From contig JAAMXP010000078.1 of NCBI GenBank assembly GCA_019693395.1, forward strand, positions 3,869-36,189: a stretch of DNA of 32,321 nt, in the 5' to 3' direction. This document shows, piece after piece, positions 22,001 to 32,300 of the stretch (positions within the stretch are counted from its first letter, which is position 1; each line of letters begins with the position of its first letter). The DNA is from Ettlia oleoabundans. Lineage: Eukaryota > Chlorophyta > Chlorophyceae > Chlamydomonadales. The translations under genes were made by a program, and so were the position numbers. Under the pieces are notes generated by a model. The model saw only the letters and a program-made list of their open reading frames with translations. It searched no databases and was not told the origin of the DNA.

Positions 22001-22677
22001 AGGCCTCGTGTGGGCGAGGCGGCCTGGCTGATGCTTGTGATGTGTGTGTTGGTGGCTGAGTGGCATGGCATGACACACGGTGCCACACACAAGACAATGC
22101 CCGGCCTGATCTGCGCTGGAAGCTCCCTTCTGGTGGACCCCTTGTCTCTCTGCCACCTCACCATGTCGCTATGTGTGCGGTTGCCGCCACCCTCCCCCCC
22201 CAAGCAGGTTGATAACTTCACCTCCTGGCTACGCGGCAAGCAGGAGGATCAGGGCAAGCTGGCGCCACATGAGGATCCCGCCTTCAAGGCAGAGGAGGTC
22301 ACAAGCTGGCTGGTGCAGCTGCAGCAGGTGCGGGAGGGGTTGGTGGCGGGGGGCCCTGCGTGTTCCAGGTGGTGGTGGGGTGTTTTGCTGCTACAGGATG
22401 GGGCACCACCCGGCTTTTCTTCATTCAAGGGCCGTTTCGCCCCATAACTTGCCTGCCCGTACACCTTAGCCCTCTTGGAAACGCCCTGCAGGCGTTCAGT
22501 CGGCTGAACAACAAGAAGCAGCCAAAGCCACCGCCACCGCCACCGCCGCCGCCCGCGGTGGAGGCAAACGCCACGGCTGCCAATACCACCGACGGTTCAG
22601 CAGCAGGCGACGCCACGGATGCTGATGGAAAAGCGCCAGCTGATGGGGAGGAGTTGCCCCACGATGAGCTGCGCTAG
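16040..22677 (+). CDS. HYOU1: ER-lumenal Hsp110/GRP170 chaperone (HYOU1/Lhs1 family)
   Basis: Exons: 16040-16489, 16768-16872, 17098-17167, 17336-17463, 17792-17867, 18103-18200, 18470-18590, 18858-19020, 19271-19410, 19688-19801, 19988-20077, 20281-20340, 20555-20880, 21081-21188, 21380-21507, 21792-21978, 22208-22327, 22492-22677. All introns are GT-AG with matching phases; 889 residues. A signal peptide (1-28) precedes LLAVDLGSEFLKLSIVKPG, the GRP170-type phosphate-1 loop. Other ATPase landmarks are AEELVASLLEYAKQLAE, CVLTVPAYFT, QALLDAAKLAGLNVLGLIH, YDLGAAQ (231-233 in the phosphate-2 position), EDLGGEQLEL, DRDFRSTISREKFEEL, ELLGGTSRVPRVK and HLDADEAVVLGAGLFAANLS. A beta domain, an Asn/Thr/Ala-rich linker with seven N-glycosylation sequons (539-647) and an alpha-helical domain follow. 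In known relatives this protein is a holdase and nucleotide exchange factor for BiP. The C-terminus is PHDELR, not a terminal HDEL. Confidence 0.95.
18620..18680. repeat. Imperfect (GYTTTGTT)n-like low-complexity tract in a GRP170 intron
   Basis: Repeats of TTGCTTGC, GTTGCTTT and GGTTGTTT follow one another, just after the exon 7 donor at 18591. The tract is T/G-only apart from a few C bases. Confidence 0.85.
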
Positions 22678-23381
22678 ATGCCCATGCTGATCACGCCCTC
22701 GTGGCTGGCACAGCCCGAGCGCGGGAGTGAGCAGAAGATATTACTGAAGATGCATTGCTGTGTAGGCTTTTGTCATTCAGCTGATGGGACGTAACATTTC
22801 ATTATGGGCAGATTATGCGGTGCTGCATTTCATATACAGCGCGTAAGCTTCAGCCAAAGCTTGAGCTCCCTCCGGTCTCTGCCCCGCTATGCCTTGCGCA
22901 GCAGGAGACTTTGCAGTCGCATGCAGGCGCAGTTGTGAAGCTGCCCGCGTTATTACCTTTCACCTTAAGTTATATTTTGATGTCAGGAAATTTCTTGCGG
23001 TCAAGTCGCGTCAAGGCCGGAAACGGTGGTTCCCGCATTTTTAAAGTTCAGCAGAAGAAGAGTTTGAAACCGAGATCGGGCACAAATATTGGGCAGACTG
23101 CCTTGAGCTGAAAGCACGCCGGAACAAGCCGCCCGCGCGGAATGAGCTGATAAGGGGCTGTTGGCGGTGGCTCTGGTAGGCGGGGGTGCAGCAGAACAGC
23201 TGGCAGGGTGCTCACTCGGGGCGCTTGCTTCATCAGCAGCCCAACAAGCAGTCCTGTACTTAGCACTGTGTTCTTAAGCAATGCTGCAAGTTAGTCTTCG
23301 CGCCTGGAAGGCATAAAATCAAGTGCACCACCCCTCTCCGCCTAACCTGTGTGTTCGTAGGCAGCGTGTGCGCGCCGAAGG
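22678..23381. other. Intergenic region after GRP170
   Basis: It should hold the GRP170 3' UTR and the promoter of the coiled-coil gene. No exact TGTAA was found on the plus strand; CGTAA occurs at 22791-22795. A 98-codon ORF at 22815-23111 has no domain-like features. TTCGTAG at 23355-23361 could be an acceptor for a 5' UTR intron of the next gene. Confidence 0.35.
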
Positions 23382-25747
23382 ATGCCAGGCGAGCAGCCTG
23401 CCCTGGATCTTGGCGAGGAGAATCGTGTGCTGGGAGCAACAGTGGAAGTGGTAGAAGTTCAGCTGAAGGCGTCGGAGCAGCGGGACGCTGCCGCGACACG
23501 ACAGGCGGGTGAGGCGCAAGTCAAGTTGCGTGCCAATCCTGCCGCTCCAGCCCACAGCCATTGCCAGGTTGAGATCGAGCTGCAGCGGCTCAATGCGCGG
23601 TCAGCTGACGACAGGATTCTACTTTCCCAGGCAGAGCGTGGACGCGGTGCAGCTGGTCAGGAGCAGGCGGCGGCTCTGCAGCGGGACAATGTGAATTGTC
23701 AGTCGCAGCTGGCGACAGCGCAGCGCCAGCTTCGTCAGCTGGACTCACTGCAGGCCTTTTCAGAGGACTGTATGGAGGAGCAGGCACGGGAGGAGCAGTT
23801 GAACGTTGCCGTGGACAGCGCCAACAGTCGGGTGCGTGTGCTGGAGGCACGGTGTGCCGCATTAGAGGCAGAGCTGGGGCACAATGCTGCAGCACCTAGG
23901 GCCACGCACCAACTGCACCAAGTGGCAATTGCGCAAGCTGCAGAAGCAGCAGAGATGGGGAGGAGCGAAGCCCAACATTTTCCGCAGTCGAGTGGCTGCA
24001 GCCAACCGCAGCAGCAGCGGGAGCAGCAGCGGCGGGCAGACAGCCTGAGCCTGTCTGACTTGTGCGACATGGATGGCTTACTCAGCCAGCTGGAGGGGCT
24101 TGCTACCAGCCCCCAGCGCAATGGCGGCGTGGTAACCGACGGTGTCCTGCCTTCTAGGCAGCATGCACTGCAGCAGCGGCGGGGACGGCGGCAGCAACAG
24201 CAGCGCCAGGAGTTGCAGCGGCAGGAGTTGCAGCGGCAGGAGCTGCAGGGGCAAGAGGTTGATTGGCATGCTGATGAGATGCAGATTGCAGGGGAAGAGC
24301 CCAGTCTTGCAGCCGGCCTGGAGCACCAGCTGCTGGGGCAACGACACCAGGTGGCCCTGCTGCAGTCCCAGCTCGACACCCAACAGCAGCAACAGCGGCC
24401 GCAGCAGGCCGCTGGGCAGTTGCCTGCAGACCAGCAAGCACAGCTCTCCCAGCAGGGCTGCCTGCAGCTTCTTCAGGCTCAATTGCGCAAGCTAAAAAGG
24501 CGCAACACCCAGCTGCAGACAGCGCTGGCCGACAGCAGCCTGCAAACAGCAAGGGCAGCCGCCGCAGCGCACAAGGAGCTTGTAGCAGCACAGGAGGAGG
24601 CGGCGCAGCTGAGGCGGCAGCGGGACGAGGTTGCTGCTCGGCTGGCTAGCCTTCAGGGGCTTGCTGCCTTGGCCGGCGAGGTTGATGGTGACCGTGATGG
24701 CAGCCAGCGCCTGGAGCTGCTGCATGCCGAGTTGGTGGAGTATGCCGGGCGCTGCAATGCTGCGGTGGAGCAGAATGCAGGTGGGTCCACCTGTCACCGC
24801 AGCCTGCTGCATGGTACGGCTGCGGTTGGCTGCTCGCTTCTCGGCATCAGGTGCTGCACCACACCCCGCTTCCTTGCATGCCATTAGCCTGGCTGCAAGG
24901 GCTCACCACCAACCATCCCTTACCACCCGCTTGTTTTCCAGTCACCCCTCACCTCGTGTGTCTTCCTCGTGCAACGCACATGTCCCCGCAGTCCTCCTAC
25001 AGGAGAAGAAGTCGTGGCTGGAGAAGGTGCGGGCGGCAGAGGCTGAGGCGCAGCGCCACCGGGCTGAGGCGCAGCATTTGCGGCTGCAGCTGTTGAACCT
25101 GCTCCCAGGCGCTGCTGCTGGAGTGCCTCCAGGCACAGCACAGCAGCACTACATGCAACAGCTGCAGCAGCAACAAGCGGTGCTTGTGCAGCAGCTGCTG
25201 GATGGGCAGGCTGTCGAGGCTGCGCTGCGCAGTGTGCTGGCGGACGCGCGGGAGGAGCAGGTGGCGGCATGCAAGGCGCTGGCGTCAGAGCTGCGGCGAG
25301 TGCACGCGCTGGAGCGACTGCGCATCAGTGAGTCTGGCTGGGGGCCCGTCTGTCCTGACTTGGGACTGACACATCCATTGGGCAAAGCCACTGTCGCTTC
25401 AACTTCATGTTGATGCTGTTCCTGGATTGGGATTTGTCATTATGCAGTGGATGTGTCAGGAACATGGGAGTGATTCATAGCCAGTGGTGTGGTCGGGTGA
25501 GACTCCTGCTCCCCTGGGCGCCGCAGGTGACGTGGCGGAGCAGCAGCGGCTGCATCGTCGCCTGCAGGAGGTGCAAGGGGAGTGCCGGCAGCTGGCACAG
25601 TGCCTGGTGGCTGCACAGCAACAGGCTGCCCCACCTGGGCAGGGCAAGCTGGGCACTTGGGCAGCGGCACAGCAGGCAGGTGGCAATGACTTCCGTATTG
25701 CAGCCTTTCAGATTAGTGCCCCTGAGGCAGCACAATCCCTGGGTTGA
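23382..25747 (+). CDS. Gln-rich coiled-coil protein of unknown function
   Basis: Exons: 23382-24780, 24992-25327, 25527-25747; GT-AG, both introns in phase 1; 651 residues. The protein has no signal peptide or membrane segment. Most of it shows heptad-like Leu spacing with Ala, Gln, Glu and Arg, for example VLEARCAALEAELG, LRKLKRRNTQLQTALADSSL and EEAAQLRRQRDEVAARL, separated by Gln-rich linkers. A 15-base unit encoding QELQR is repeated three times. A Ser-rich acidic stretch, LSLSDLCDMDGLLSQLEGL, lies near residues 222-240. Long coiled coils of this type are common in cytoskeletal, centrosomal/basal-body and Golgi tethering proteins, but nothing here decides between them. The ATG at 23382 is the first in frame; an upstream non-coding exon is possible. 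An AATAAA follows at 25858. Confidence 0.72.
24207..24251 (+). repeat. Three tandem 15-bp units in the coiled-coil coding sequence
   Basis: CAGGAGTTGCAGCGG occurs twice exactly and a third time with two changes, encoding QELQR, QELQR, QELQG in frame. Confidence 0.95.
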
Positions 25748-25857
25748 GGTGTGTTGTGGCTGGACAATTTGTGCCATTTTGATTCAACACCAGCATCATG
25801 CTTGAACTGTATGTTCGCTTTCACTTCATGATATTTCAATGCAATCATGGGACGTGC

Positions 25858-25863
25858 AATAAA
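25858..25863 (+). terminator. AATAAA-type polyadenylation signal candidate
   Basis: AATAAA lies 111 bases after the coiled-coil gene stop. Green algae mostly use TGTAA, and none was seen nearby, so this is a weak candidate. Confidence 0.25.
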
Positions 25864-26035
25864 GCTCCATGGTACCCCTGCTGGAATTATAGAAATGATC
25901 AATAGGGTGCTGTGCAACGTGCTGATAGGATAGATACTGTGCTTGCTTTACCTGCTGCACCGAACCCGCGGTTGGTTGCTGGCACTGTTTCTTGTGCACC
26001 GCAATCCAACCGGCAAGTTGCAGCCACCCATGCCT

Positions 26036-26353
26036 TCAAGGAGCGACAGGGACGCTGGAGTCTGTAACCAGGGTGGCGTTGTTGATTCTCCCGCCACCAG
26101 CCTCAGTAATCCCCCCGGTGGTGGCGGACTCATCAGTCAAAGCTGCACCCAGGGCAGCAAAGTGCAAGTCGGCAGGTGGCATGCTCTCATAACAGCCCGA
26201 GCTGTACAGCGTCCCTTCTCTCACTCCTGGGCCAGCAGTGTCATGGATCCAAGCTTTGCTTCCCTTGAGGTATGCGTGAGGGCCAAAACCAGTGGCTCCC
26301 CAGCAGCTCTGGCATGTAATCCTCTGTACTTGACGCTCCTTGGCAAGGAATGA
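26036..26353 (-). other. Minus-strand open block, possible last exon of an unrecognised or decayed gene
   Basis: A frame stays open for 106 codons from an AACAG acceptor-like site just above 26353 to a TGA at 26036, with no ATG near its start. The translation looks like ordinary protein: AYLKGSKAWIHDTAGPG, TLYSSGCYESMPPADLHFAA, LGAALTDESATTGG, ending SSVPVAP. Further up on the same strand, 26483-26583 is open and also protein-like (VVRTKDLNPLQLVRRGQRLK), flanked by CTGCAG and GTGGGG splice-like sites, and an ATG at 26841 opens MEKFKTIGAGRLVGDMPCLL. I could not join the three in one frame, so this is either a gene with exons I missed, a pseudogene, or chance. No family recognised. Confidence 0.28.
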
Positions 26354-26963
26354 CTGTTACCTGCCCCTCAGCAGTGGCGGCCTGACAGCACATGCCACAG
26401 TCCAGAGATTTGAATATCAGGCAAAGACGGCAGCAAAAGTGGTTGCTCCAGGTGAGGTAGGGGCAAGTGTCGCAATCCCCACCTTTCTGTGCAAGTCTTC
26501 AGCCGCTGCCCACGGCGCACCAGCTGCAAGGGGTTGAGGTCTTTGGTTCTTACCACACTTTTGACAGCCTTACCGTGTCTGTGCTGCAGGCCAGCACGGC
26601 AGGTAGCCAGTGGGCATTATTGACTGCAAATCAATGCCTCGCATGTTTGAACATGCTAGTCAAATGTCTGTATTGCTCATGCCTCGGGACCGGCTAGTGC
26701 AGCTGACTAGCACCACATCTTAGCCTCTTGTGCTGGGTAGCGTTTCCCAGCCACTCCCACCCGATGGCACCTGCCAGATGCCAGCAGGCACGGCATATCC
26801 CCAACGAGCCTGCCAGCCCCAATTGTTTTGAATTTCTCCATGCATTACTATCCTGATAATCGTTCGAGAACGGACCAGCACCTTCAACGGCCCGGACTGG
26901 CGCGCTCACTGGCAGCCGGCAGGTTCCGTTTCCCTTCCCGAGGCGCGGGCTCGGTCTGTAGAA

Positions 26964-29900
26964 ATGGGAAAGGAAAACGAGCGCCCTGTACTGTCGCGTT
27001 TCAGCCACACCAGCAATAGCTGCTACCTCACGGCCGTCTTTGCGCTCTGTTGCGTGGTTTACGACAGCACGCACGTGAGTGGGCAGCTGCTGGGAGCTCT
27101 CACGCTGTGCCCCGACACGCCAAATTGGTGGTGACCCAATCCGCGTCATGCCGCCGCTGGTTGCTTCTGCCCCCAGCCGACCAGTCGAGCTACCCTGCCT
27201 GTGTATCCTCGGCCATAGCGCTGCAGCCAGCATTTTGGAAGCAGACACACAGCTTGGGTCGCAAACCTATTTGCCGATTATTGTCTGTAACAACTTGTGC
27301 GGTGCCTGCTGCCACTTGTTGCAGGATGTCATCGAGCGCTCGCACATCAACAAGAAATGGTTTTATCTGTTTGGTGAGGCAGCGAACACTTCAGTAGTCC
27401 TCAGTAGTCCTCCCTAATCCCCACATCTTGAGATCAGTTGAAGGCAGCACTGTATATGTTCTGGCAATCGTAGCTGTACCCCCAACCCCCACGCCCGCCA
27501 TTCTCCCCTTGTACGGCTGCAGGCGCAACCTGCTTGTTCTCGTACCTTTACGTGCGGCCCCTCATCCGTCGCCGGCTGGGGTCCGCCTCCAGGTGAGATG
27601 AGCCGGTCTACAATCGCTCTTTGCTATCTGCACCTATTACCCATGGGGTTGAGCCTTCATCTTCCCTCTCACACCGTGGGAGGTTTGCTGCGAGCAGGCA
27701 AGGCAGACTCCCTTTGCTCCCTCTGCTTGCGCCTGTGCATGCTGCAACCTGCAGGGGCTACATCAACTACAGCACGTGCTACATTAGCTGGCTAGTCATT
27801 TCAGTCTTCTACCACCTCCCGTCCCTGGAGTCAATGGGTGCGGGGCAGCATGTGGGCAGGGCTCCCACAGTACGGTGCATCACCTGCACGGTTGGCTGGC
27901 AGGGCAGGCAATTACGGTATTGAGCAGTGGTCTTATGAATGGTTGTGGCCGGCCAGGCAAAGAGGTGCCTGTTGAGCCGTCTATATTTGCTTATTGTCAT
28001 GCCACGCCAGCTGCTGCACCCTGCCCATTGGCCGGCATCAGTGCTGTGGCAGTGAGGTGCACATCACAGAGCATGCACCGGCACCGGGACCTGCGCCCAG
28101 CTCCCCTCCCACGCTGTCTGCTATTGTTCAGGCATCAACATCAAGGCTGATGTCAGCATGTGGCTGGCGTGCTTCCTTGGCTCGCTGTGCATGCTGGGCA
28201 CGCTGCATGCACTCTACGGGATGGCGGTGGCGCTACGCCTGCTCAACCCCCGCCTCTATGCGCCCATGGCTGGGGCAAGGGAGGTGTGGAGCGTGGTGCT
28301 GATGAACAGCGTCAATCTGGCTGTAGCCTGCTCTGTGCACTACTCCTTCTGCGGCAATGCGCCGCCCGGCAGCCTGGCCGGGCACGGCTGGAAGGAGGCG
28401 GTGTGCCACAAATGGCTGCACCCAGTGTCGGCATCTAGCCACTCTGCTTTCACACGCTGGGTCATCTATGGGGAGGCAGCGGCAGGCAGCGGCAGCAGCA
28501 TTGGCGGTAGTGGCAGCAGCAGCAGTAATGCCACGCCAGTTAGCACCTCCCCATCGCATGGCCGGGTGTGGCGTGCCACGGGGCCGCCGCTTCAGTCACC
28601 TGCAGACAATGGCAGCTATGTGCAGATTGACGTCCCGCTAGATGGGAAGGTGGGGGAATTGTACTACTAAAGGATTGCTGGGGCCATGGCAGGGCATCCC
28701 GCATGCCAGCATGGCAGCTTGGGCCGCCGCTGAGCTCCCCTCCATCAGGATTGTGGGCTGGCAGGCTGCTTCACTGCCCAGCATGAGTGGTGCTGCCTAC
28801 GCAGCTGCCGGCTTTGTAACAGCAAGCCCCTGTCGTGCTATGCTGCATGCCCTGTGTTCTGGTGGGGTGACGGAATTGGTATTGCGCTGCCTGCTATGAG
28901 TCCACGCACCCAACTGCGGGCCCCCCCCACACCCACACCCCACCCCCCGCCTCGCACCTCCCACCCCCCACACAAAGAAGGAGATATCCCCTGTCCTTTA
29001 TGTGCAGGGCCTAGTCCCCATCCCCGCAGCTGACCTGGTGAGCCCCGTCTTCTCCATGTGGCTCACCCTGCTGCTCATGTACGCCGCAAACTGCCTGGCA
29101 GATTACAGCGCGGCAGCCACACTCAACGCGGCCTACACAGCAGATATGCGGAGAGGTGGGTGCGGCCCGTGGGTGCTAGAAGGACAGCTGTTGCTGCAGT
29201 TGGCCCAGGTTGCTTACTACTTGTACCAAGAAGCCGGCGTTCCCCCAACCGCAGGGTGCATTCACTGGTGCAGGTTTTCCTATTTGCATCCAGCCATTGT
29301 TGCCTGTTCACCCTGCCCTCCCTGCTATGAACCACTTCTATATCAAACACTTTACCTTCTCCATGCCTGACTATACAGACCTTGCCGGCCGGCAGCGCAG
29401 CATTCGGCGCCACCAGCGTCGGCGCAGCGCTGACTACGCCCACGACATGCGTGCTGCGACCAGCTGGACCGCAGACGCCTCTGCACCCACACACAGCGAC
29501 GGCAACGGCAGCGTCGTGGGCGGTGGCATGCGGGACGCGCTTTCCAGCCTGGCAGCCCGCGGCAGCTTTGACACTCTTCTGCGCACCATGTCCTCTGTGG
29601 GGCACATCCTGGGTAGCCCCGGGCCCCTGGGCAGCACGGTGCGGCGTGCCAGCAGCATGCTGTTCAGGGACGACTTTGGCGTGGGGCTTGCTACTGGGTG
29701 GCTGGGACAGCAGGCAGGCACCAGGTGCGTAGCAGCAGCCCTCTGAGCTGGGCCTAGCCCTGTAATCGCTCTTGCAGCGGCACAGGGCCGGCACATGGCT
29801 CACCATCACTCCATAACTGCTGAAACCCCTGGGCCTTCACTCCAGGTCCCTATCGTCTCCTTCCCCTCTTTCAGGAGACACAGTGACGGCGATGCCGCCG

Positions 29901-32300
29901 ACCCCACCACCCTTGGCATGGATGCAACGGCTAATGTGCCCATCCCTCCGGACGCGGCGCAGCCTTCTTTCCTCCCCATGTTCCCCTGGTACTCTGGCAC
30001 CTCGGCCGACCTACTCAAAACGCTGTTCGACCTGCTCATCAGCGTGCGCGTGTTCCTGGGGCGCTTTGACATGCGCACCTTGCAGGTTAGTTGGTGTGGG
30101 CGGGGGTGGGGGGTGGGGCTGCTGTTTGGTTTGGCAACAGATTTGGGGTTGGGGTCATGGTTGTAAGCGTTGTGCATGCTGCCTTGCCGATGTCATCTGC
30201 CAACACAACCTGGGGCAGCTCAGCTATACATGTCGCTGGGATGGGCAATGGTAAACGTCTAAGACTGGTTCTCCGTTTTACTGTGTATGTGCACCTGCAC
30301 GGGCAAAGCAGAGATAACACACCCTCTTCACAAGATGTCCAATGCAGCGTAACACCCCCCTACCCCCCCCGCGCTCCCCCCCTTGCTTGACAGGCTGCCA
30401 CTGCACCCCGGCCGTCGGGCGTGGATGCGCCTGCTGTGGGCGGCGACGGCTTCACCTTTGAGCACCTGGCGCAGCGTGAGGAGGTGTGGTGGGACTTTGT
30501 GGCGGACACCGGCGACGGAGGAGACCCCACATACGCGTGAGATCCTTGCAAGTGCTCAGCAGGCTCTGGGTGCCATGCCTGTCACGGCTGATACCGCTGT
30601 GGCTGCGGCTGCTGCTGCTGCTGCCGCAGCAGCGGCTGCTATCCGGCAAAAAGGGAGTAGCTCCCAGCCTGGCTGTCATAGTGTGGAGCTGTTGCTGTGC
30701 GGGTGGTTCTGCCTGAACCACGTGTCACCCCTGCTCTGCAGCATCGCACGCTGCCTGGCAGCACCGCAAGTGCGGGTGACAGTCCCTCCAGAGCTGGTGG
30801 CTGCGGGCACGGCAGGGTGCAGCATCGACAGCAGAGCTGCGGCCTCGCTGGCTGCTGGGCAGCGTGTGCTGCAGCGCTCCTCGCTGGTAGTGCACGGCGG
30901 AGACCTGTACTATCCCAGCCCATCCGGTGAGTGTGGGACTCAGTCCTACACAAGGCCATCAGTCGAGTAGCACAAGGGTGCTTCACTGATGATAGGAGTG
31001 GTAGCTGTCAAACAGAGTGGAAGCGGAGCTCAGCCTTTGTCTTTTGAGGGTCACTGCTGATGGGATCTCCCTGCCATTGTGCACTGTCATGTCGTGTCAT
31101 GTGGCATGCACATACTCTACCCGCTCCTCCACGCTACCACAACCACTACCACCACCACCATCACCCTCACTGGCACTGTCAGCACCACGGTGAATGCCAC
31201 AGCCTGCCCTGCCTGGCTGCAGAGGAGACGTTTGAGCAGCGGCTGGCTGGCCCGTACCAGGATGCATTCCCGCCCCCGGGCCACGTGCACCCCGGCCACC
31301 TGGTGGTGAACAAGCCCGACCTTGGCCCCGAACACTGGGCGGCAGCAGGCATGGCGGAGTGCCGGTGCGGCGGCAACAGCAGCCACACCTGCATCAGGCA
31401 CTGCGGCGGCTCACATGCGGCACACCCCTGCCGGTGGGTGCACGCCTCGTCAGCTAGCAACCTCCTGAGACGGATGCTTCTTCTCGCCAGTTCAGCCTGT
31501 GCTGGCATGGTGCTGCACACTGATCCTTGCAAATACATTTCAACCATGGTGCCTTTGCACTTTGGCTTGTAGTGCGCCGTTTATCTGCTGGACAAAGCAG
31601 ATGGATCACGGTTCATGCATATCACATCCCGCAGAATGTGTGCCAAGGAGGCGGCTTTGCGCTCCTATGATGGCCCCACCCTCTTTGCTGTGCCCGGAAA
31701 CCACGACTGGTGAGCGTTGAGGGGGGCTTGGGTGGGGAATGCTGGCACCCATGCCCGCTTGCATCCACCGCGCTGCAAGCCGGCTCTCTCACCTGTGTCG
31801 CGTTGCATGCCGGCAACCACGACTGGTGAGCGTTGAGGGGGGCTTGGGTGGGGAATGCTGGCACCCATGCCCGCTTGCATCCACCGCGCTGCAAGCCGGC
31901 TCTCTCACCTGTGTCGCGTTGCATGCCGGCAAGTGTGTGTAGCATGTGTACGAGGTGTTATATTTGCAGGTGTTGTGTGTGTCCCCTCGCTATGCAGGCT
32001 GGATGGGCTGGACAGCTTCCAGAGCCATATACAGCACAGGGGCTGGCTGGGGGGCTGGCTCCTGCCGCAGGCGCGTTGATGCACAATCTGGTCCTGCCCC
32101 TGCTATTCCCCACTGTTCTTTCTCAGGATCACCCCCAGCTCCACCCCGCCTCCCTCCTCGCCATGACCGCCCGCCTGTGCCTGTTTCATGTGCTGTCTTG
32201 TGCAGGAGAAGTCTTACTTTGCCATTGCGCTGCCGCATGGTTGGTGGGTGTTTGGGCTGGACCTGGCCCTAGAGGACGACATAGACATGTGCCAGTACAG
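26964..32300 (+). CDS. Multi-pass membrane calcineurin-like metallophosphoesterase (3' partial)
   Basis: Exons: 26964-27074, 27325-27373, 27523-27592, 27755-27837, 28132-28649, 29008-29155, 29379-29724, 29875-30085, 30394-30536, 30742-30926, 31223-31433, 31635-31709, 31998-32070, 32206-32300; phases agree, 772 residues present. The N-terminal half has about six hydrophobic helices (near residues 20-34, 48-64, 83-97, 112-138, 150-170, 290-310), then an Arg/Ser-rich loop. PMFPWYSGTSADLLKTLFDL and VRVFLGRFDMRTLQ precede the enzyme domain: DTGDGGD (550-556), HGGDLYYP (GGD 612-614) and GNHDW (713-717), the first metal-binding motifs of calcineurin-like phosphoesterases, then GGWLLPQEKSYFA and GWWVFGLDLALEDDID. 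The order matches a plant family of membrane phosphoesterases of unknown substrate. The distal His motifs lie past the window. Intron 13 is GC-AG. An alternative acceptor at 31572 with a donor at 31437 would add about 22 residues. Confidence 0.92.
31699..31930. repeat. Perfect 116-bp tandem duplication at an exon-intron boundary
   Basis: 31699-31814 and 31815-31930 are identical. Each copy starts with the codons for Asn-His-Asp of the GNHDW motif, includes the splice donor GTGAGC, and continues into intron. The first copy is joined to the real exon; the second lacks an acceptor just upstream and is probably intronic. Confidence 0.97.

Larger units (their letters stand above)
25748..26963. other. 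Region between the coiled-coil and phosphoesterase genes
   Basis: The left end is the coiled-coil 3' UTR and the right end is the phosphoesterase promoter. The middle has no plus-strand exon I can support, but carries minus-strand open blocks described separately. Confidence 0.35.

Noticed and set aside
22815..23111. 98-codon plus-strand ORF after GRP170
   Set aside because: Composition is unlike the neighbouring genes and no domain or signal could be seen; likely 3' UTR or spacer.
23735..24591. Long antisense ORFs opposite the coiled-coil gene, up to 214 codons
   Set aside because: Ser/Cys- or Leu/Ala-rich translations of CAG-type repeats on the other strand; no gene-like features.
29123..29809. 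228-codon minus-strand ORF opposite the phosphoesterase
   Set aside because: It is the shadow of exon 7 and its flanking introns, whose plus-strand reading fits splice phases and family motifs.
31815..31825. Second copy of the Asn-His-Asp codons as a separate exon
   Set aside because: No acceptor lies just upstream, and the next exon joins correctly to the first copy.
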